Below are positions 38,430 through 50,274 of a DNA stretch of 64,000 nucleotides, piece by piece (positions within the stretch are counted from its first letter, which is position 1; every line of letters begins with the position of its first letter). Below the pieces are notes generated by a model. It was given only the letters and a program-made list of their open reading frames with translations, did not search any database and was not told the DNA's origin. The translations under genes were made by a program, and so were the position numbers. Source of the stretch: Pseudogemmobacter humi (GTDB lineage Bacteria > Pseudomonadota > Alphaproteobacteria > Rhodobacterales > Rhodobacteraceae); contig NZ_UXAW01000086.1 in the NCBI RefSeq assembly GCF_900609055.1, positions 1-64,000 on the forward strand, given 5' to 3'.

Positions 38430-39263
38430 CTACAGCCCGACCATCCGGCGGATGTCTGCGGGCGTCGCCCCCTCGGCGCGGTATTTCGCCAGCGCCCTTG
38501 CGTCGTCGCGTTTCGCGAGCCTTTTGCCCTGATCGTCGCGGATCAGCCGGTGGTGGTGGTAGATCGGCGTCGGCAGGCCGAACAGGCGTTGCAGGATCAC
38601 CTGGACGGGCGTGAAGGCGAACAGATCCTCGCCGCGGATCACATGGCTGATGCCCTGGTCGGCATCGTCGAAGGCCGAGGCGAGGAAATAGGCCACGATA
38701 TCCTCGCCTTTGCGCGACAGCACCACATCGCCGATTTCGCGCAGGGCCAGCGCCGGGTCGATGCGATGGAGCCCCTGATGCGCCGGGCCGGTTTCGGTGA
38801 AACCGGGGCTGCCCACCACCCGCAGCGCCGCCGCGAGGTCCAGCCGGAGCGCATCACCCGGGCGGCGGCTGTCCATCCCGCGCCCGCGGCAGGTGCCGGG
38901 ATAGACCGTGAAGGCGACCCCCTCCTGCGGTGCGGCGAGGGCGGCGCGGATGTCCGAGCGGGTGCAGGAACAGGGATAGAGCAGCCCCCGCGCCGCAAGA
39001 GGCTCAAGCCGGGCATTGTAGCTGTCGATATGCTCCGACTGGCGGTGGACCGGCCCGTCCCAGCTCAGCCCCAGCCAGGTCAGATCGTCGAGGATCTGCG
39101 CCTCGTATTCCGGCTTGCTGCGCTCAAGGTCGGTGTCCTCCATCCTGAGCAGGAAGCGCCCGCCCGCCGCGCGGGCCATGTCATGGGCAAGAATGGCGGA
39201 ACAGGCATGGCCCAGATGCAACGGGCCGGTGGGCGAAGGGGCGAAGCGGGTTACGAAAGCCAC
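38430..39263 (-). CDS. gluQ: Glutamyl-Q tRNA(Asp) synthetase
   Basis: GluQ (YadB) attaches glutamate to the queuosine base of tRNA-Asp. The 277-residue product is the truncated GluRS type: [16 protein letters not shown] is the HIGH motif, [12 protein letters not shown] replaces KMSKS, and no anticodon-binding domain follows. A zinc site is suggested by [10 protein letters not shown] and the later TCRGRG. Two features rule out full GluRS: the length and the early end after the KMSKS-like loop. The GTG start at 39263 overlaps the end of trmFO by 13 bases, so translation is probably coupled. Confidence 0.94.
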   Translation of the reverse strand: MAFVTRFAPSPTGPLHLGHACSAILAHDMARAAGGRFLLRMEDTDLERSKPEYEAQILDDLTWLGLSWDGPVHRQSEHIDSYNARLEPLAARGLLYPCSCTRSDIRAALAAPQEGVAFTVYPGTCRGRGMDSRRPGDALRLDLAAALRVVGSPGFTETGPAHQGLHRIDPALALREIGDVVLSRKGEDIVAYFLASAFDDADQGISHVIRGEDLFAFTPVQVILQRLFGLPTPIYHHHRLIRDDQGKRLAKRDDARALAKYRAEGATPADIRRMVGL

Positions 39264-40597
39264 GCGGTGAACGCCTCTTTCGCGCGGTCGGTATAGGCCT
39301 TGTAGCGGTCTTTGCGGCCGCGACGCCCGCCTTTGGCGTCGATCGGGGGGAAGAGGCCGAAGTTGACGTTCATCGGCTGGAAGGTTTTCGCCTCGGCGCC
39401 GCCGGTGATATGGGTGATCAGCGCGCCGATGGCGGTTTCGGGCGGTGGCGGGGCGAGGTCGCGCCCCATGATCTCGCCCGCCGCCATCCGGCCCGCGAGC
39501 AGGCCCATGGCGGCGGATTCGACATAGCCCTCGACCCCGGTGATCTGGCCGGCGAAGCGGATGTTCGGCCGGCTTTTCAGCCGCATCCGGTCATCGAGCA
39601 GCCGGGGCGAGTTGATGAAAGTGTTGCGGTGGATGCCGCCGAGGCGGGCGAAGCCGGCATTCTCAAGCGCCGGAATCATACGAAAAACAGCGGCTTGCGC
39701 GGCGTATTTCATCTTGGTCTGGAAGCCGACGATATTGTAGAGCGTCCCGAGCGCATTGTCGCGCCGCAGTTGCACCACAGCGTAAGGCTTGTTCGCCGGG
39801 TCGTGGGCATTGGTCAGGCCCACCGGCTTCATCGGACCGTGGCGCAGGGTTTCGCGGCCGCGTTCGGCCATGACCTCGATGGGCAGGCAGCCGTCGAAAT
39901 AGGGGGTGGGCTTGGGGGAGGACTCAGCTTCGCCCTCGTGGAATTCGGTCTTTTCTGCCGCCAGCAGCGCGTCGATGAAGGCCTCGTATTGCGGCTTGTC
40001 CATCGGACAGTTGATATAGGCTTTCTGCTCGGCCTCGGTCTCGCCCTTGTCGTAGCGGCTTTGGCGCCAGGCGACCGACATGTCGATGGTTTCGGCATAG
40101 ACGATGGGGGCGATGGCGTCGAAAAAGGCGAGGCTGTCAGCGCCGGTCTCGGCCTGAATCGCGCCCGCGAGCGCGCCCGAGGTCAGCGGGCCGGTGGCGA
40201 TGATCCAGTGGCCGGAGGAGGGCAGGGTGGTAACCTCTTCCGATGCAAAGGAAATCAGCGGATGCGCGCGCAGCCGTTCCGTCACCGCGGCGGAAAACGC
40301 CTCGCGGTCCACCGCCAGCGCGCCGCCTGCGGGCAGCCGGTGGCTCCCGGCCATTTCCATGATCAGCCCGCCTGCCGCCCGCATCTCCCAGTGCAAGAGG
40401 CCGACGGCATTGCGCTCGTCGTCGTCCGAACGGAACGAGTTCGAGCAGACCATCTCGGCGAAATCGCCGGTGCGGTGCGCGAAGGTGCCGACATTGGGCC
40501 GCATCTCGTGCAGGACCACGGGGACGCCCAGTTCGGCCGCCTGCCAGGCGGCCTCGGATCCGGCCATGCCGCCGCCGATGATATGTAGCTGTTCCAT
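39251..40597 (-). CDS. trmFO: Methylenetetrahydrofolate-tRNA-(uracil-5-)-methyltransferase
   Basis: TrmFO makes m5U54 in the tRNA T-loop using methylene-THF and FAD. The 448-residue flavoprotein begins [20 protein letters not shown], the dinucleotide fold, and has [28 protein letters not shown], the [15 protein letters not shown] block and [19 protein letters not shown]. The start at 40597 is chosen because the FAD motif must lie at the N-terminus. It overlaps gluQ, another tRNA T-loop/anticodon modification gene. Confidence 0.96.
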   Translation of the reverse strand: MEQLHIIGGGMAGSEAAWQAAELGVPVVLHEMRPNVGTFAHRTGDFAEMVCSNSFRSDDDERNAVGLLHWEMRAAGGLIMEMAGSHRLPAGGALAVDREAFSAAVTERLRAHPLISFASEEVTTLPSSGHWIIATGPLTSGALAGAIQAETGADSLAFFDAIAPIVYAETIDMSVAWRQSRYDKGETEAEQKAYINCPMDKPQYEAFIDALLAAEKTEFHEGEAESSPKPTPYFDGCLPIEVMAERGRETLRHGPMKPVGLTNAHDPANKPYAVVQLRRDNALGTLYNIVGFQTKMKYAAQAAVFRMIPALENAGFARLGGIHRNTFINSPRLLDDRMRLKSRPNIRFAGQITGVEGYVESAAMGLLAGRMAAGEIMGRDLAPPPPETAIGALITHITGGAEAKTFQPMNVNFGLFPPIDAKGGRRGRKDRYKAYTDRAKEAFTAWLS

Positions 40598-40665
40598 GCA
40601 CGGGATGTAGCGCCGCGCCCCCGACAGATCAACGGGGGCCAGATCAACGGCGGCAGATCGGCGGC

Positions 40666-41016
40666 TCAGATCAGCGCGATCCGCTCGCGCTGCGCCGCGT
40701 CGGGATAGGGGCGGTAGAGCCCGGCATCGACGCTGGCGATCATGCCGTGCATCTGGTCGTAGCGGCGCGCAGCTTCCTCGTCGGCATTGCCGAGATCCGA
40801 AAAGGCGCTGTCGAGCGCCCCGAGCCCCGCCAGTTCGATCTCCAGCAGGAAATCGGTATGGGCGCCCGCAGCGAGGCCCAGCTTGCGCCGCATCAGCCGC
40901 CAGCCGGTCACCAGACCCCGGGCGCGCAAATGCTGCATCCAGGCCTCGGTTGCGGCGGCGAAGGACAGGGCCCGCGCCTCGGGGCGCAGTTCGATCAGGC
41001 AATGATAGAGATTCAT
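40666..41016 (-). CDS. Conserved protein of unknown function (probably DUF6614), 116 aa
   Basis: The product begins [20 protein letters not shown] and has the blocks [39 protein letters not shown] and [12 protein letters not shown]. This alpha/beta pattern with a conserved short-dimer look is like ferredoxin-fold quinol/antibiotic monooxygenase-type small proteins, but no catalytic motif is plain. I recall a family called DUF6614 in this group but cannot check. It lies 68 bases upstream of trmFO on the same strand. Confidence 0.75.
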   Translation of the reverse strand: MNLYHCLIELRPEARALSFAAATEAWMQHLRARGLVTGWRLMRRKLGLAAGAHTDFLLEIELAGLGALDSAFSDLGNADEEAARRYDQMHGMIASVDAGLYRPYPDAAQRERIALI

Positions 41017-41055
41017 CCGTTTCTCCCTTCGCGGGGACAGTGAAACAGACGGAGG

Positions 41056-41347
41056 TTAGCGCGGGGTTAAGCGCTGCCGCTCGCGCGCGGTGAAAGCTGC
41101 AGGGTCCGCGATATCAGCCCCCAGAGCCCGGGCTTTCAGAAAGAACCCCGGCGCGGGCAGGCCGTCGCCCAACCGCGACCGGCACAGAGCGGCGCGGAAG
41201 GGGCGGCCCGATGCGGCATCCTCTTCCATCAGAGCCTCAAGCGCGCCGGTCAGTTCCACTATCCGCAGGCCCAGATCCCGGGCCAGCGCGCCGTAGCTCA
41301 CCGTCTCGCCCGCCGCGGCCAGAGCCGCGAGCCGGGCCGGGAGCGCG

Positions 41348-41361
<14 letters not shown>
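41056..41361 (-). CDS. Uncharacterised 101-residue protein overlapping gyrA
   Basis: No family is recognised with confidence. The product has a helical N-terminus with [16 protein letters not shown] (like a winged-helix), then [21 protein letters not shown] and [14 protein letters not shown]. The pattern faintly recalls alkyltransferase-like DNA-binding domains (Cys60 lies where their reactive site would be), but that is speculation. Its ATG lies 14 bases inside the end of gyrA, so it is translated from the gyrA transcript. It is followed by the DUF6614-type gene 39 bases later. Confidence 0.72.
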
Positions 41362-44071
<2,710 letters not shown>

Positions 44072-44243
44072 GGTCTGCTCTCTCTGGCCTGTCAGGGCCG
44101 CATCTGGGGCCTGGATCCGGTTGCGCGCAGACTACACCATACCAGGGGTGGGGTGCAATGGCGGGCGGTCCCGCTGTCAGCAGCCATGCGGGATGAGTGA
44201 CAATCAAATGAAATCATTGAGAAATTTTTCACATATGTCATGA

Positions 44244-44263
44244 TTCACTCAGGGGAGAGTGAA
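44244..44263 (+). promoter_or_regulatory. Hairpin in the usg leader next to the ribosome site
   Basis: TTCACTC (44244-44250) pairs perfectly with GAGTGAA (44257-44263) around AGGGGA; AGGAGG of the usg ribosome site begins two bases later. It could tune initiation, but it may be chance. Confidence 0.3.
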
Positions 44264-44276
44264 AGGAGGAAACCCC

Positions 44277-44546
44277 ATGCAGGAAAGCGAGACCGGCCTG
44301 ATGCTGAAAGGCTACGGGCTGACGACGGCGGAGATCTTCTACCGGATGCCCGATTACCGCTCGGTGCTGAACACATTCGTCTGGCAGCAATACGATCTGG
44401 CGCCGGATTACCCCGAACTGTTCCGCTTCATCGAGTTCTGGCAGGAGAATATCGAGGGGCCGCTGCATTCGGTGCGCTTCACGCATCGCAAGCTGATCGG
44501 CCCGGCGGAATGGCGCAATGTGACGGGCGAGTTCCGCCTGCACTGA
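44277..44546 (+). CDS. usg: Usg family protein
   Basis: Usg is a small conserved protein of alphaproteobacteria first named from a tryptophan-gene neighbourhood; its role is unknown. The 89-residue product begins MQESETGLMLKGYGLTTAEI and has FYRMPDYRSVLNTFVWQQYD, FRFIEFWQENIEGPLHSV and RFTHRKLIGPAEWR, all typical. The ATG at 44277 has AGGAGG 8 bases upstream and is preferred to a start six codons earlier. It is divergent from gyrA and 39 bases before the radical SAM gene. Confidence 0.9.
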   Translation: MQESETGLMLKGYGLTTAEIFYRMPDYRSVLNTFVWQQYDLAPDYPELFRFIEFWQENIEGPLHSVRFTHRKLIGPAEWRNVTGEFRLH

Positions 44547-44585
44547 AGGGTTGCGAAGGCCCCTGGCCGGGCGTATGGCGCGGGG

Positions 44586-45623
44586 ATGAGCCGCATCGAA
44601 CGCCCCGCACGCGCCCTGACCGGGTCCGGCGACCTGATCCGCGAGGGTCTGGCCGCGTCCGGGGACCGCGCGATGCTGGATGCGGTGGCCGGGGCCTTCC
44701 GTATCCGCATCAGCCCGGAGATGGCGGCGCTGCCGGCGGAAGGCGTGCGGGCGCAGTTCGTGCCGCAGGCGGCTGAGCTCGGGGTGCTGCCCGAGGAACT
44801 CGCCGATCCGATCGGTGATGACGCGCATCGCCCGGTGCAGGGGCTGACGCATCGTTACCCCGACCGGGTGATCCTGCACGCGACCCAGACCTGCGAGGTC
44901 TATTGCCGCTTCTGCTTCCGGCGCGAGGCGGTGGGAGAGGCGGGCGCCCTGGCCGAGGCGGAATTCGCGAAAGTGCTGGACTATCTGCGCGCCCATCCGC
45001 AGATCCACGAGGTGATCCTGACCGGCGGCGATCCGATGGTGCTCTCGGTGCGGCGGCTGAAGGATATGCTCGACCGGCTGGCGGCAATTCCTTCTGTCCA
45101 GGTGATCCGCTTCCATACCCGGATCCCGGTGGTGGCGCCCGGGAAGATCACAGCCGCTCTGGTCGCGGCCCTCGACATCCGCCCGGCGGTCTGGGTCGTG
45201 GTCCACACCAATCACCCGGGAGAGATCACCCCCGAGGCCGAGGCCGCCTTCCGGCGCCTGACCCGCGCCGGGGTGCCGCTGCTGTCGCAGACGGTGCTGC
45301 TGAAAGGCGTCAACGCCGATCCCGATACGCTGGAGGCGCTGTTCCGCGCCCTGATCCGCAACCGGGTGAAGCCATATTATCTGCACCACCCGGACCTTGC
45401 CAAAGGCACCGCGCATTTCCGTCTGCCGATCAGCGAGGGTCAGAAGATCGTGGCAGCCCTGCGCGGCCGGATCTCGGGCACGGCGCTGCCAGCCTATATC
45501 CTCGACATCCCCGGCGGCCATGGCAAGGTGCCGATCGGCCCGGAGTATCTGGAGCCGCAGCCGGACGGCGGCTGGATCGTCACCGACCCGCAGGGCCGGC
45601 GCCATTCCTACCGGGATCTCTGA
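44586..45623 (+). CDS. EpmB-like radical SAM protein (lysine 2,3-aminomutase family)
   Basis: The 345-residue product belongs to the KamA/EpmB family, which moves an amino group on lysine with PLP and a [4Fe-4S] cluster. EpmB members isomerise lysine for elongation factor P modification. The cluster motif is CEVYCRFC (Cys103, 107 and 110), followed by EVILTGGDPMVLS, IRFHTRIPVV and VLLKGVNAD; LHHPDLAKGTAHFR holds the PLP lysine region. Its short length fits EpmB more than fermentative KamA. Neither epmA nor efp is beside it, so the link to EF-P rests on family alone. Confidence 0.85.
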   Translation: MSRIERPARALTGSGDLIREGLAASGDRAMLDAVAGAFRIRISPEMAALPAEGVRAQFVPQAAELGVLPEELADPIGDDAHRPVQGLTHRYPDRVILHATQTCEVYCRFCFRREAVGEAGALAEAEFAKVLDYLRAHPQIHEVILTGGDPMVLSVRRLKDMLDRLAAIPSVQVIRFHTRIPVVAPGKITAALVAALDIRPAVWVVVHTNHPGEITPEAEAAFRRLTRAGVPLLSQTVLLKGVNADPDTLEALFRALIRNRVKPYYLHHPDLAKGTAHFRLPISEGQKIVAALRGRISGTALPAYILDIPGGHGKVPIGPEYLEPQPDGGWIVTDPQGRRHSYRDL

Positions 45624-45633
45624 GAGGCACCCG

Positions 45634-45757
45634 CCGGGGGTTTCACACCCCCGGACCCCCGTGGGATATTTAAGGACAGAAAATAGGGAAAGCCGATTAC
45701 ACTTATTTTCTGTCTGAAAATATCCTCGGGGGTCCGGGGGCAGACAGCCCCCGGCGG
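45634..45757. repeat. Dispersed GGATATTT palindrome (copy R3) with two outer hairpins
   Basis: The core at 45661-45725 has the arm TGGGATATTTAAGGACAGAA, a short loop, and the opposite arm ATTTTCTGTCTGAAAATATC. The left outer hairpin is CCGGGGG-TTTCACAC-CCCCCGG (45634-45654) and the right one GGTCCGGGGG...CCCCCGG ends at 45757. The left outer part plus core edge nearly matches copy R4 at 51.8 kb read on the other strand. It separates the convergent EpmB-like and arginase genes. Confidence 0.8.
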
Positions 45758-45780
45758 CTGGCCGCAGGGTGTGGCGGGGG

Positions 45781-46704
45781 TCATTTCGCCCGCGTCGGCC
45801 GGTCGAAGACTTTCTTCCCCATCAGGCTGCCGACCAGATCCACCATCAGCCGCGCGGTCATGCCCCGGTCGTCGAGGAAGGGGTTCAGCTCCACGAGGTC
45901 CAGCGAGCTCACAAGGCCGGATTCGTGCAGCAACTCCATCACCAGATGCGCCTCGCGGAAGGTGGCGCCGCCGGGAACCGTGGTGCCGACCGCGGGCGCG
46001 ATAGACGGGTCGAGGAAATCCACGTCGAGGCTGACGTGCAACAGGCCGTTCCCGGCCCGCACCCTGTCGAGAAATTCGCGCAAGGGTGCCACGATGCCGC
46101 GCTCGTCTATCACCCGCATGTCGTTGATCGCGATGTCGCGTTCCTGCATCGCCGCCTGTTCGCCGGGATCGACCGAGCGGATGCCGAACATGCAGATCCG
46201 CTCGGCCGGGACCGGCGCGGGGAAGGGCGGGAAGGCGTCGAACCCGTCGCGGCCGTTGATATAGGCCAGGGGTGTGCCGTGCAGGTTGCCCGAAGTGGTG
46301 GTCAGCGGCGTGTGGAAATCGGAATGCGCGTCGAGCCAGAGCAGGAACAGCGGCCGTCCGGCACGCAGGGCGTGGCGCGCGGCCCCCGCGGCCGATCCGA
46401 GCGCCAGCGAGTGATCGCCGCCCATCACGATGGGAAAGCCGCCTGCGGTCAGCGCCTCTTCCACCGCGGCGCTGATCGTCTGCGTCCAGGCCACGGTCTC
46501 GGGCAGCCGGTCCACCGCCGGATTGGCGCAGCTGACCCCGGGCAGGGGCCCCGGCGCCAGATCGCCGGCGTCGGTGACCTCATGCGCTTCGGAGGCGATC
46601 TCGCGCGCGAGCCCGGCCACCCGGTAGGCGGCAGGCCCCATCAGGCAGCCGGCCCGGCGCTGGCCGGAATCGACGGGGGCGCCGATGAGAATGATACGGG
46701 TCAT
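45781..46704 (-). CDS. rocF: Arginase
   Basis: Arginase hydrolyses arginine to ornithine and urea with a two-manganese centre. The 307-residue product has all metal ligands: His98 in VMGGDHSLALG, Asp125, His127 and Asp129 in WLDAHSDFHT, and Asp227 and Asp229 in SLDVDFLDP. The LVELNPFLDD block near the C-terminus is typical of arginase rather than agmatinase. No ornithine cyclodeaminase or transporter gene is adjacent. The product ornithine is also the OlsB substrate, but there is no sign of shared control. Confidence 0.93.
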   Translation of the reverse strand: MTRIILIGAPVDSGQRRAGCLMGPAAYRVAGLAREIASEAHEVTDAGDLAPGPLPGVSCANPAVDRLPETVAWTQTISAAVEEALTAGGFPIVMGGDHSLALGSAAGAARHALRAGRPLFLLWLDAHSDFHTPLTTTSGNLHGTPLAYINGRDGFDAFPPFPAPVPAERICMFGIRSVDPGEQAAMQERDIAINDMRVIDERGIVAPLREFLDRVRAGNGLLHVSLDVDFLDPSIAPAVGTTVPGGATFREAHLVMELLHESGLVSSLDLVELNPFLDDRGMTARLMVDLVGSLMGKKVFDRPTRAK

Positions 46705-46869
46705 GGTCTCTCCTTCCCACAGAGGCCGAGACTAGCGCCCCGCCGTCCGCGCGGCCAGAGCCGCGAATTTCCGCGGCGGATGCGCGCAGCCCGCAGGTCG
46801 GATGTGTGGAACCCATTGGATTCGGGCGCGGCGCGGGGTTAAACTGGCGGGCGGTATGGAGAGAGCCAG

Positions 46870-48990
46870 ATGATAATCGAGCTGGGGCATTTCGCCCTGA
46901 TCCTTGCGTTGATGATGGCGGTGGTGCAGGCGGTTCTGCCGCTCTGGGGGGCGCAAAGGGGCAATGCCGTGCTGATGGCGGTGGCGGCACCCGCGGCGGT
47001 GGCGCAGTTCGCGCTGGTCGCCTTCGCCTTCGGGGCGCTGACCTGGGCTTTCGTCACCTCGGATTTCTCGGTGGCGCTGGTGGTGGGCAATTCCCATACG
47101 CTGAAGCCGATGCTCTACAAGATCTCGGGCACCTGGGGGAACCATGAGGGCTCGCTCTTGCTGTGGGCGCTGATCCTCGCGCTGTTCGGAGCCTCGGCGG
47201 CCTGGTTCGGCGCTGGTCTGCCCGAGCGGCTTCGCGCGCGGGTGATCGCGGTTCAGGGGTTGATCGGCGTGGCTTTCCTTGCGTTTCTGCTGTTCACCTC
47301 GAACCCGTTCCTGCGTATGGCAGTGCCGCCGATGGACGGGCGCGACCTCAATCCGCTGTTGCAGGACCCCGGCCTCGCCTTCCATCCGCCCTTCCTCTAC
47401 CTCGGCTATGTCGGGCTTTCGATGTCGTTCAGCTTCGCCATCGCCGCCTTGATCGAGGGCCGGATCGACGCCGCCTGGGCGAGGTGGGTGCGGCCCTGGA
47501 CGCTGGCCGCCTGGGTCTTTCTGACCATCGGCATCGCTCTGGGATCCTGGTGGGCCTATTACGAGCTGGGCTGGGGCGGGTTCTGGTTCTGGGATCCGGT
47601 CGAGAACGCCAGTTTCATGCCCTGGCTCCTGTCGGCAGCGCTTTTGCATTCCGCCATCGTGGTCGAGAAACGCGAATCGCTGAAAAGCTGGACGATCCTG
47701 CTGGCCATCCTCGCCTTCGGTTTCTCGCTGATCGGCACTTTCATCGTGCGTTCGGGCGTGATCACCAGCGTTCACAGTTTCGCCAACGACCCCGAGCGCG
47801 GGGTGTTTATCCTGGCGATCCTGGCGTTCTTCACCGGCGGCGGGCTGCTTCTCTACGCCTTCCGCGCCAGCGCCATGGAGGCGCGTGGGGTCTTCGGTCT
47901 GGTCAGCCGCGAAAGCGCGCTGGTGGCGAACAACATCCTGCTTGCGGTCGCGGCCTTCGTGGTCTTCGTCGGCACGCTCTGGCCGCTGTTTGCGGAACTG
48001 CTTCTGGGCCGGGTGATGTCGGTGGGCGAGCCCTTCTTCAACGCCGCCTTCACGCCGTTCTTCGTGGCGCTGGCGGTGATCCTGCCCCTGGGCGCGATGC
48101 TTGCGTGGAAGCGGGGCGATCCGGGTCGGGTGAGCGCGCAGCTTGCGCCCGCCGCGCTGGCGGCGCTGGCGGCAGCGGTGCTTTCTGTCGCCGTCGTGCA
48201 GGGCCAGGGCATGGCGGCGCTGGCGGTACTGCTGCCCGCGGGCGCGGTTCTGGCGCTGGCCTGGCGGCGGTTCCCGGCGCGGCTGCGCAGCCATCTGCCG
48301 CTGATCGTGCTGGCGATCGGCGTTGTGGGCTTCCTGTTCGCCATTCAGACCGGGCGTTCGGCGCTCGGGCCGATGGGGGTGCTGATCGGATCCTGGGTGG
48401 TGTTCGGCGCGCTGACCGACCTGTGGTCGCGCACCGGGCGCGGCGCCGACCGGCTCGGTCGCCTCATGCGTCTGCCGCGCGCCGACTGGGGCAAGGCGGT
48501 GGCCCATGCCGGCGTCGGCGTGGTGATCTTCGCCGTCGCCGCCATGCTGGCCTGGAAGACCGAGGTGATCACTGTGGTCGACCGCGGCGAGTTCTTCGAC
48601 CTCGGCCCCTACCGGGTGCAGCTTGCCGAGGTGCGCGAGGAACGAGGGCCGAACTATTTCTCGACCATGGCCGAAATGGTGGTCACGCGCGGCGGCGCCC
48701 ATGTCGTCACGCTCTACCCCGAAAAACGGGTCTATCCGGTCCAGGCCATGCCCACGACCGAGGCCGCCATCGACTACGGCGCTTTGCGCGACCTCTACCT
48801 GGTGATCGGCGATCCGCAGGAGGGCGGGGGCTGGGCGGTGCGCGCCTATATCGAGCCTTTCGCCAACTGGCTCTGGGCGGGCTGTCTGATGATGGCCTTC
48901 GGTGGCCTGATCAGCCTCTCGGACCGGCGCTACCGCATCGCGGCGGGCGCGCGCAAAGCGGCCCCCGCGCGCGGAGTGCCCGCGGAATGA
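46870..48990 (+). CDS. ccmF: Cytochrome c heme lyase subunit CcmF
   Basis: CcmF attaches heme from CcmE to apocytochrome c at the outer face of the inner membrane. The 706-residue product has about 14-15 membrane spans, the WWD heme-handling motif WGGFWFWDPVENASFMPWL, the conserved WGNHEGSLLLW, and PPFLYLGYVGLSMSF. Conserved His residues lie in the large loops. Its end overlaps ccmH (ATGA). In Rhodobacter these two genes are the ccl1-ccl2 pair, with ccmG elsewhere, which fits the arrangement here. Confidence 0.96.
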   Translation: MIIELGHFALILALMMAVVQAVLPLWGAQRGNAVLMAVAAPAAVAQFALVAFAFGALTWAFVTSDFSVALVVGNSHTLKPMLYKISGTWGNHEGSLLLWALILALFGASAAWFGAGLPERLRARVIAVQGLIGVAFLAFLLFTSNPFLRMAVPPMDGRDLNPLLQDPGLAFHPPFLYLGYVGLSMSFSFAIAALIEGRIDAAWARWVRPWTLAAWVFLTIGIALGSWWAYYELGWGGFWFWDPVENASFMPWLLSAALLHSAIVVEKRESLKSWTILLAILAFGFSLIGTFIVRSGVITSVHSFANDPERGVFILAILAFFTGGGLLLYAFRASAMEARGVFGLVSRESALVANNILLAVAAFVVFVGTLWPLFAELLLGRVMSVGEPFFNAAFTPFFVALAVILPLGAMLAWKRGDPGRVSAQLAPAALAALAAAVLSVAVVQGQGMAALAVLLPAGAVLALAWRRFPARLRSHLPLIVLAIGVVGFLFAIQTGRSALGPMGVLIGSWVVFGALTDLWSRTGRGADRLGRLMRLPRADWGKAVAHAGVGVVIFAVAAMLAWKTEVITVVDRGEFFDLGPYRVQLAEVREERGPNYFSTMAEMVVTRGGAHVVTLYPEKRVYPVQAMPTTEAAIDYGALRDLYLVIGDPQEGGGWAVRAYIEPFANWLWAGCLMMAFGGLISLSDRRYRIAAGARKAAPARGVPAE

Positions 48991-49433
48991 GAGCGCTGGC
49001 CCTTTGCCTGTCGCTGATCCTCGCCACCCCTGCGCTGGCGGTGCAGCCCGATGAGATGCTCGCGGATCCCGGGCTGGAGGCCCGCGCCCGGATGATCTCG
49101 CGCGAGATCCGCTGCCCGGTCTGCCAGGGCGAGAGCATCGACGATTCCAACGCGCAGATCAGCCGCGATCTGCGGCTGATCATCCGCGAACGGCTGGTCG
49201 CGGGCGACACCAACCAGGAAGTGATCGACTTCGTGGTGGATCGTTACGGCGAATTCGTGCTGTTCAACCCGCGCGCCACCGGGTGGAACTGGGTGCTCTG
49301 GCTGGCCGGCCCGGCGATGCTGGTCGTCGCGGGGGGCGGCGTGTTCCTCGCCCTGCGCCGCCGCAGCGCCGCGCCCGAGGACCGGCTCTCGGCCGAAGAC
49401 GAAGCCCGGCTGCGCGAGTTGCTGAAGGACTGA
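48987..49433 (+). CDS. ccmH: Cytochrome c-type biogenesis protein CcmH
   Basis: CcmH is a membrane-anchored thiol protein that keeps the CxxCH motif of apocytochrome c reduced for CcmF. The 148-residue product has a signal peptide (cut near ALAVQPDE), the redox motif RCPVCQGES with Cys43 and Cys46, NAQISRDLRLIIRERL, RYGEFVLFNPR, a membrane span near residues 100-125 and a short acidic tail. Its ATG overlaps the ccmF stop by 4 bases. It is the short form, without the CcmI-like C-terminal TPR domain. Confidence 0.95.
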   Translation: MRALALCLSLILATPALAVQPDEMLADPGLEARARMISREIRCPVCQGESIDDSNAQISRDLRLIIRERLVAGDTNQEVIDFVVDRYGEFVLFNPRATGWNWVLWLAGPAMLVVAGGGVFLALRRRSAAPEDRLSAEDEARLRELLKD

Positions 49434-49497
49434 CGCGGCGTCCGGCTTGCGCCCCGGCTTTGCCCCCGCCAGTCTCGCGGCAAAGACGGGGGATGGC

Positions 49498-50274
49498 ATG
49501 GATTACGAGACGATCGGCTTCGATCTGGCGGAAGGGGTGGCGACGCTTACCCTGAACCGCCCCGGGGTGATGAACGCGCTTTCGGCGCAGATGCGGGCGG
49601 ACCTGCTCGACGCGCTGACCCGGGCGGCGGTGCAGGCGCGCTGCATCGTGCTGACCGGGGCGGGCCGCGCCTTCTGCTCGGGCCAGGATCTCCAGGACGC
49701 GAAAGACATCGCCGCTGTGGATTTCGAGACCATCCTGAACGCCGAATACGTCCCCCTCCTGCGCGCGATCACCGAGGCCCCGGTGCCGGTGATCGCCGCC
49801 GTCAACGGCGCTGCGGCCGGGGCGGGGGCAAATCTGGCTCTGGCCTGTGATGTGGTGATCGCGGCGGAAAGCGCCGCCTTCATCCAGGCCTTCACCCGCA
49901 TCGGGCTGATCCCCGACGCGGGCGGCACCCACTGGCTGCCGCGTCAGATCGGCCTCGCCCGCGCCATGGGCGCCGCGCTCTTCGCGGACAAGATCACCGC
50001 CCGCCAGGCCGAGGCCTGGGGGATGATCTGGGAGGCCGTCCCAGACGCCGAATTCGCCGCTACCGTGGCGGCCCGCGCCGCGCATCTGGCGAGCGGCCCC
50101 ACACTCGCCTACCGCGCGCTGAAACAGGCGATGCGGGCGAGTTTCGATCTCGACCTCGATGGCGCGCTGGCACTGGAAGCCCGGCTCCAGGGCGAGTGCG
50201 GCCGCTCGGAAGACTTCCGCGAAGGCGTCGCGGCGTTTCTGGAAAAACGCGTGCCCCGGTTCAGGGGGGCGTGA
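49498..50274 (+). CDS. Enoyl-CoA hydratase/isomerase family protein (PaaG-like)
   Basis: The 258-residue crotonase-fold product resembles enoyl-CoA hydratases and the PaaG isomerase of phenylacetate breakdown. It has LNRPGVMNALSAQM, the oxyanion-hole segments GAGRAFCSGQDLQD and AAVNGAAAGAGANLALACD, and GLIPDAGGTHWLPRQIG, where the usual hydratase Glu is replaced by Asp (PDAGG), a trait of isomerase-like members. Start 49498 is preferred to one 17 codons upstream. It ends overlapping the next, convergent gene by 14 bases. No other paa gene is near. Confidence 0.88.
   Translation: MDYETIGFDLAEGVATLTLNRPGVMNALSAQMRADLLDALTRAAVQARCIVLTGAGRAFCSGQDLQDAKDIAAVDFETILNAEYVPLLRAITEAPVPVIAAVNGAAAGAGANLALACDVVIAAESAAFIQAFTRIGLIPDAGGTHWLPRQIGLARAMGAALFADKITARQAEAWGMIWEAVPDAEFAATVAARAAHLASGPTLAYRALKQAMRASFDLDLDGALALEARLQGECGRSEDFREGVAAFLEKRVPRFRGA

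Noticed and set aside
38430-39263. Full glutamyl-tRNA synthetase (gltX)
   Set aside because: The protein ends after the KMSKS-like loop and has no anticodon-binding domain, which fits GluQ.
46732-48702. 656-codon open frame opposite ccmF
   Set aside because: Gln/Arg/His-rich shadow of ccmF; no domain or start signal.
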